This document shows positions 32,602 through 33,025 of a stretch of DNA of 33,025 nt, piece by piece. Made by a program: the position numbers and the translations under genes. How positions within the stretch are numbered: position 1 is the first letter of the stretch; each line of letters begins with the position of its first letter. The notes beneath the pieces were generated by a model that searched no databases, was not told where the DNA came from, and was given only the letters and a program-made list of their open reading frames with translations. The DNA comes from an uncultured Oscillospiraceae bacterium (lineage in GTDB: Bacteria; Bacillota; Clostridia; Oscillospirales; Oscillospiraceae): NCBI GenBank assembly GCA_900757415.1, contig CAAENU010000196.1, positions 1 to 33,025 of the forward strand, given 5' to 3'.

Positions 32602-32702
32602 CTGTTCCACCGTCCTTTCACATGCGGGCAAAGGTACATCTTGACTCTTTCACAATTTCAAGCGTAAAAGAACTAAAGAGAGAAAATGTAGTATCTTTCT
32701 AA

Positions 32703-32716
32703 CGAAAACGTTACCA
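32703..32716 (-). promoter_or_regulatory. cre-like site (CcpA operator)
   Basis: CGAAAACGTTACCA matches the cre consensus TGWNANCGNTNNCA at all defined positions but the first. It lies about +17 to +30 after the start predicted from the 32740-32768 promoter, where CcpA binding acts as a roadblock. Repression by good carbon sources fits a carbon-starvation transporter. Confidence 0.6.
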
Positions 32717-32739
32717 ATGCCATAAAAATTACGGTTCTT

Positions 32740-32768
32740 ACTATATACCAGTTGTTTTTGAATTTCAA
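32740..32768 (-). promoter_or_regulatory. Sigma-A promoter of the unknown gene-cstA unit
   Basis: On the minus strand TTGAAA (32768-32763) and TATAGT (32745-32740) with a 17-bp spacer, in an AT-rich stretch. The predicted start near 32733 gives a leader of about 130 nt to the ATG at 32601. Confidence 0.7.
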
Positions 32769-32828
32769 GACGGCAAAATTAACAATATTTTTACGGAAAG
32801 TTCATGTAAATTTTCTGTTAACTTTGCG

Positions 32829-32857
32829 TTGAACGCGCAAATAGGCTGTGATAAAAT
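32829..32857 (+). promoter_or_regulatory. Divergent sigma-A promoter with extended -10
   Basis: TTGAAC (32829-32834) and TAAAAT (32852-32857) with a 17-bp spacer; TGTGA just before the -10 adds a TGn-like extension. Predicted start near 32864. It points away from cstA toward the window end and is followed by a terminator-like hairpin rather than a gene. Confidence 0.6.
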
Positions 32858-32887
32858 CAACTTGTACGCGCGTATTGGCATGATACT

Positions 32888-32926
32888 CAAAAACGGCGGG
32901 CCCGATAAGGGGCCTGCCGTTTTGAT
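32888..32926 (+). terminator. Terminator-like hairpin (attenuator or small RNA end)
   Basis: AAAACGGCGGGCCC (32890-32903) pairs with GGGCCTGCCGTTTT (32910-32923), with one G-T wobble and a 6-nt loop. TTTTGATTT follows on + and TTTTTGAG on -, so it could stop either direction, including a gene entering from beyond the right edge. Confidence 0.7.
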
Positions 32927-32943
32927 TTGGTTCACAAAGTCAA

Positions 32944-32962
32944 CCCCCGGCTCTGCCGGGGG
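32944..32962. repeat. GC-rich perfect hairpin near the window end
   Basis: CCCCCGGC (32944-32951) and GCCGGGGG (32955-32962) form an 8-bp stem with a 3-nt loop. No T-tract follows. The remaining bases to 33025 show no gene that can be supported. Confidence 0.5.
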
Positions 32963-33025
32963 CAAAAGAAAGCCTATGGCGAGGGGAAGAGTAGACAAGA
33001 AAAAGTCTCCGAGTTAAAGTAAGGC

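Noticed and set aside
32944..32962. Second terminator at the right end
   Set aside because: The stem is strong but no T-tract follows on either strand, so only a hairpin is reported.

Overview
The window looks like a chromosomal segment of a GC-rich, endospore-forming clostridial Firmicute, most likely an Oscillospiraceae/Ruminococcaceae-type gut anaerobe. This rests on the gene content (mraZ-headed division and cell-wall cluster, a DAP-type MurE, spoVA genes, CsoR/CopA, CstA), AGGAGG-type ribosome binding sites, sigma-A promoters with 17-bp spacers and a CcpA-like cre site. It is inferred by eye; no database search was possible.

Layout. 1-128: 3' end of a 5S rRNA gene and its terminator (+). 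148-190: a long perfect hairpin. 212-768 (-): a broken HD-domain phosphohydrolase gene with one frameshift and a lost metal-binding Asp. 839-13763 (-): a division/cell-wall (dcw) cluster, transcribed mraZ, rsmH, ftsL-like, PBP with two PASTA domains, murE, mraY, ftsW, murG, murA, ftsQ, ftsZ. ftsA, murF, murD, murC and murB are not in it. mraZ has a clear promoter with two GTGG boxes 10 bp apart at its start point (candidate MraZ autoregulation), and ftsZ has its own near-consensus promoter with a 16-bp perfect palindrome in the spacer. 14169-18940 (-): a second unit of six genes joined by ATGA overlaps or gaps of 1 bp (HAD phosphatase, MFS transporter, glycerophosphodiesterase, rsmD, coaD, coiled-coil protein), closed by two successive terminators.

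19245-20625 (+): spoVAD and spoVAE, behind a candidate sigma-G promoter. 20622-23558 (+): a copper-resistance unit (csoR, copA) whose promoter overlaps the spoVAE stop codon and carries two CsoR-like pseudo-palindromes. The copA frame ends in a second metal-binding domain that has its own Shine-Dalgarno and ATG, so a free CopZ-like chaperone may be made from inside copA. 23714-29198 (+): a five-gene peptide/nickel-type ABC importer (lipoprotein, two ATPases, two permeases) with a hairpin after the binding-protein gene. 29290-30240 (+): a membrane-anchored XRE regulator. 30338-32601 (-): an unrecognised 179-residue protein overlapping cstA, with a promoter and a cre-like site just downstream of the start point, which suggests carbon catabolite control. 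32829-32926 (+): a promoter followed about 25-30 nt later by a terminator-like hairpin, a candidate small RNA or attenuated leader.

The most unusual points are the copA/copZ nested start, a structured intergenic repeat present twice (6605-6663 and 19064-19110) with compensatory changes in its closing stem, the decayed HD gene, and the cstA companion protein with its cre site. No CRISPR array, transposase, phage gene or tRNA was seen.
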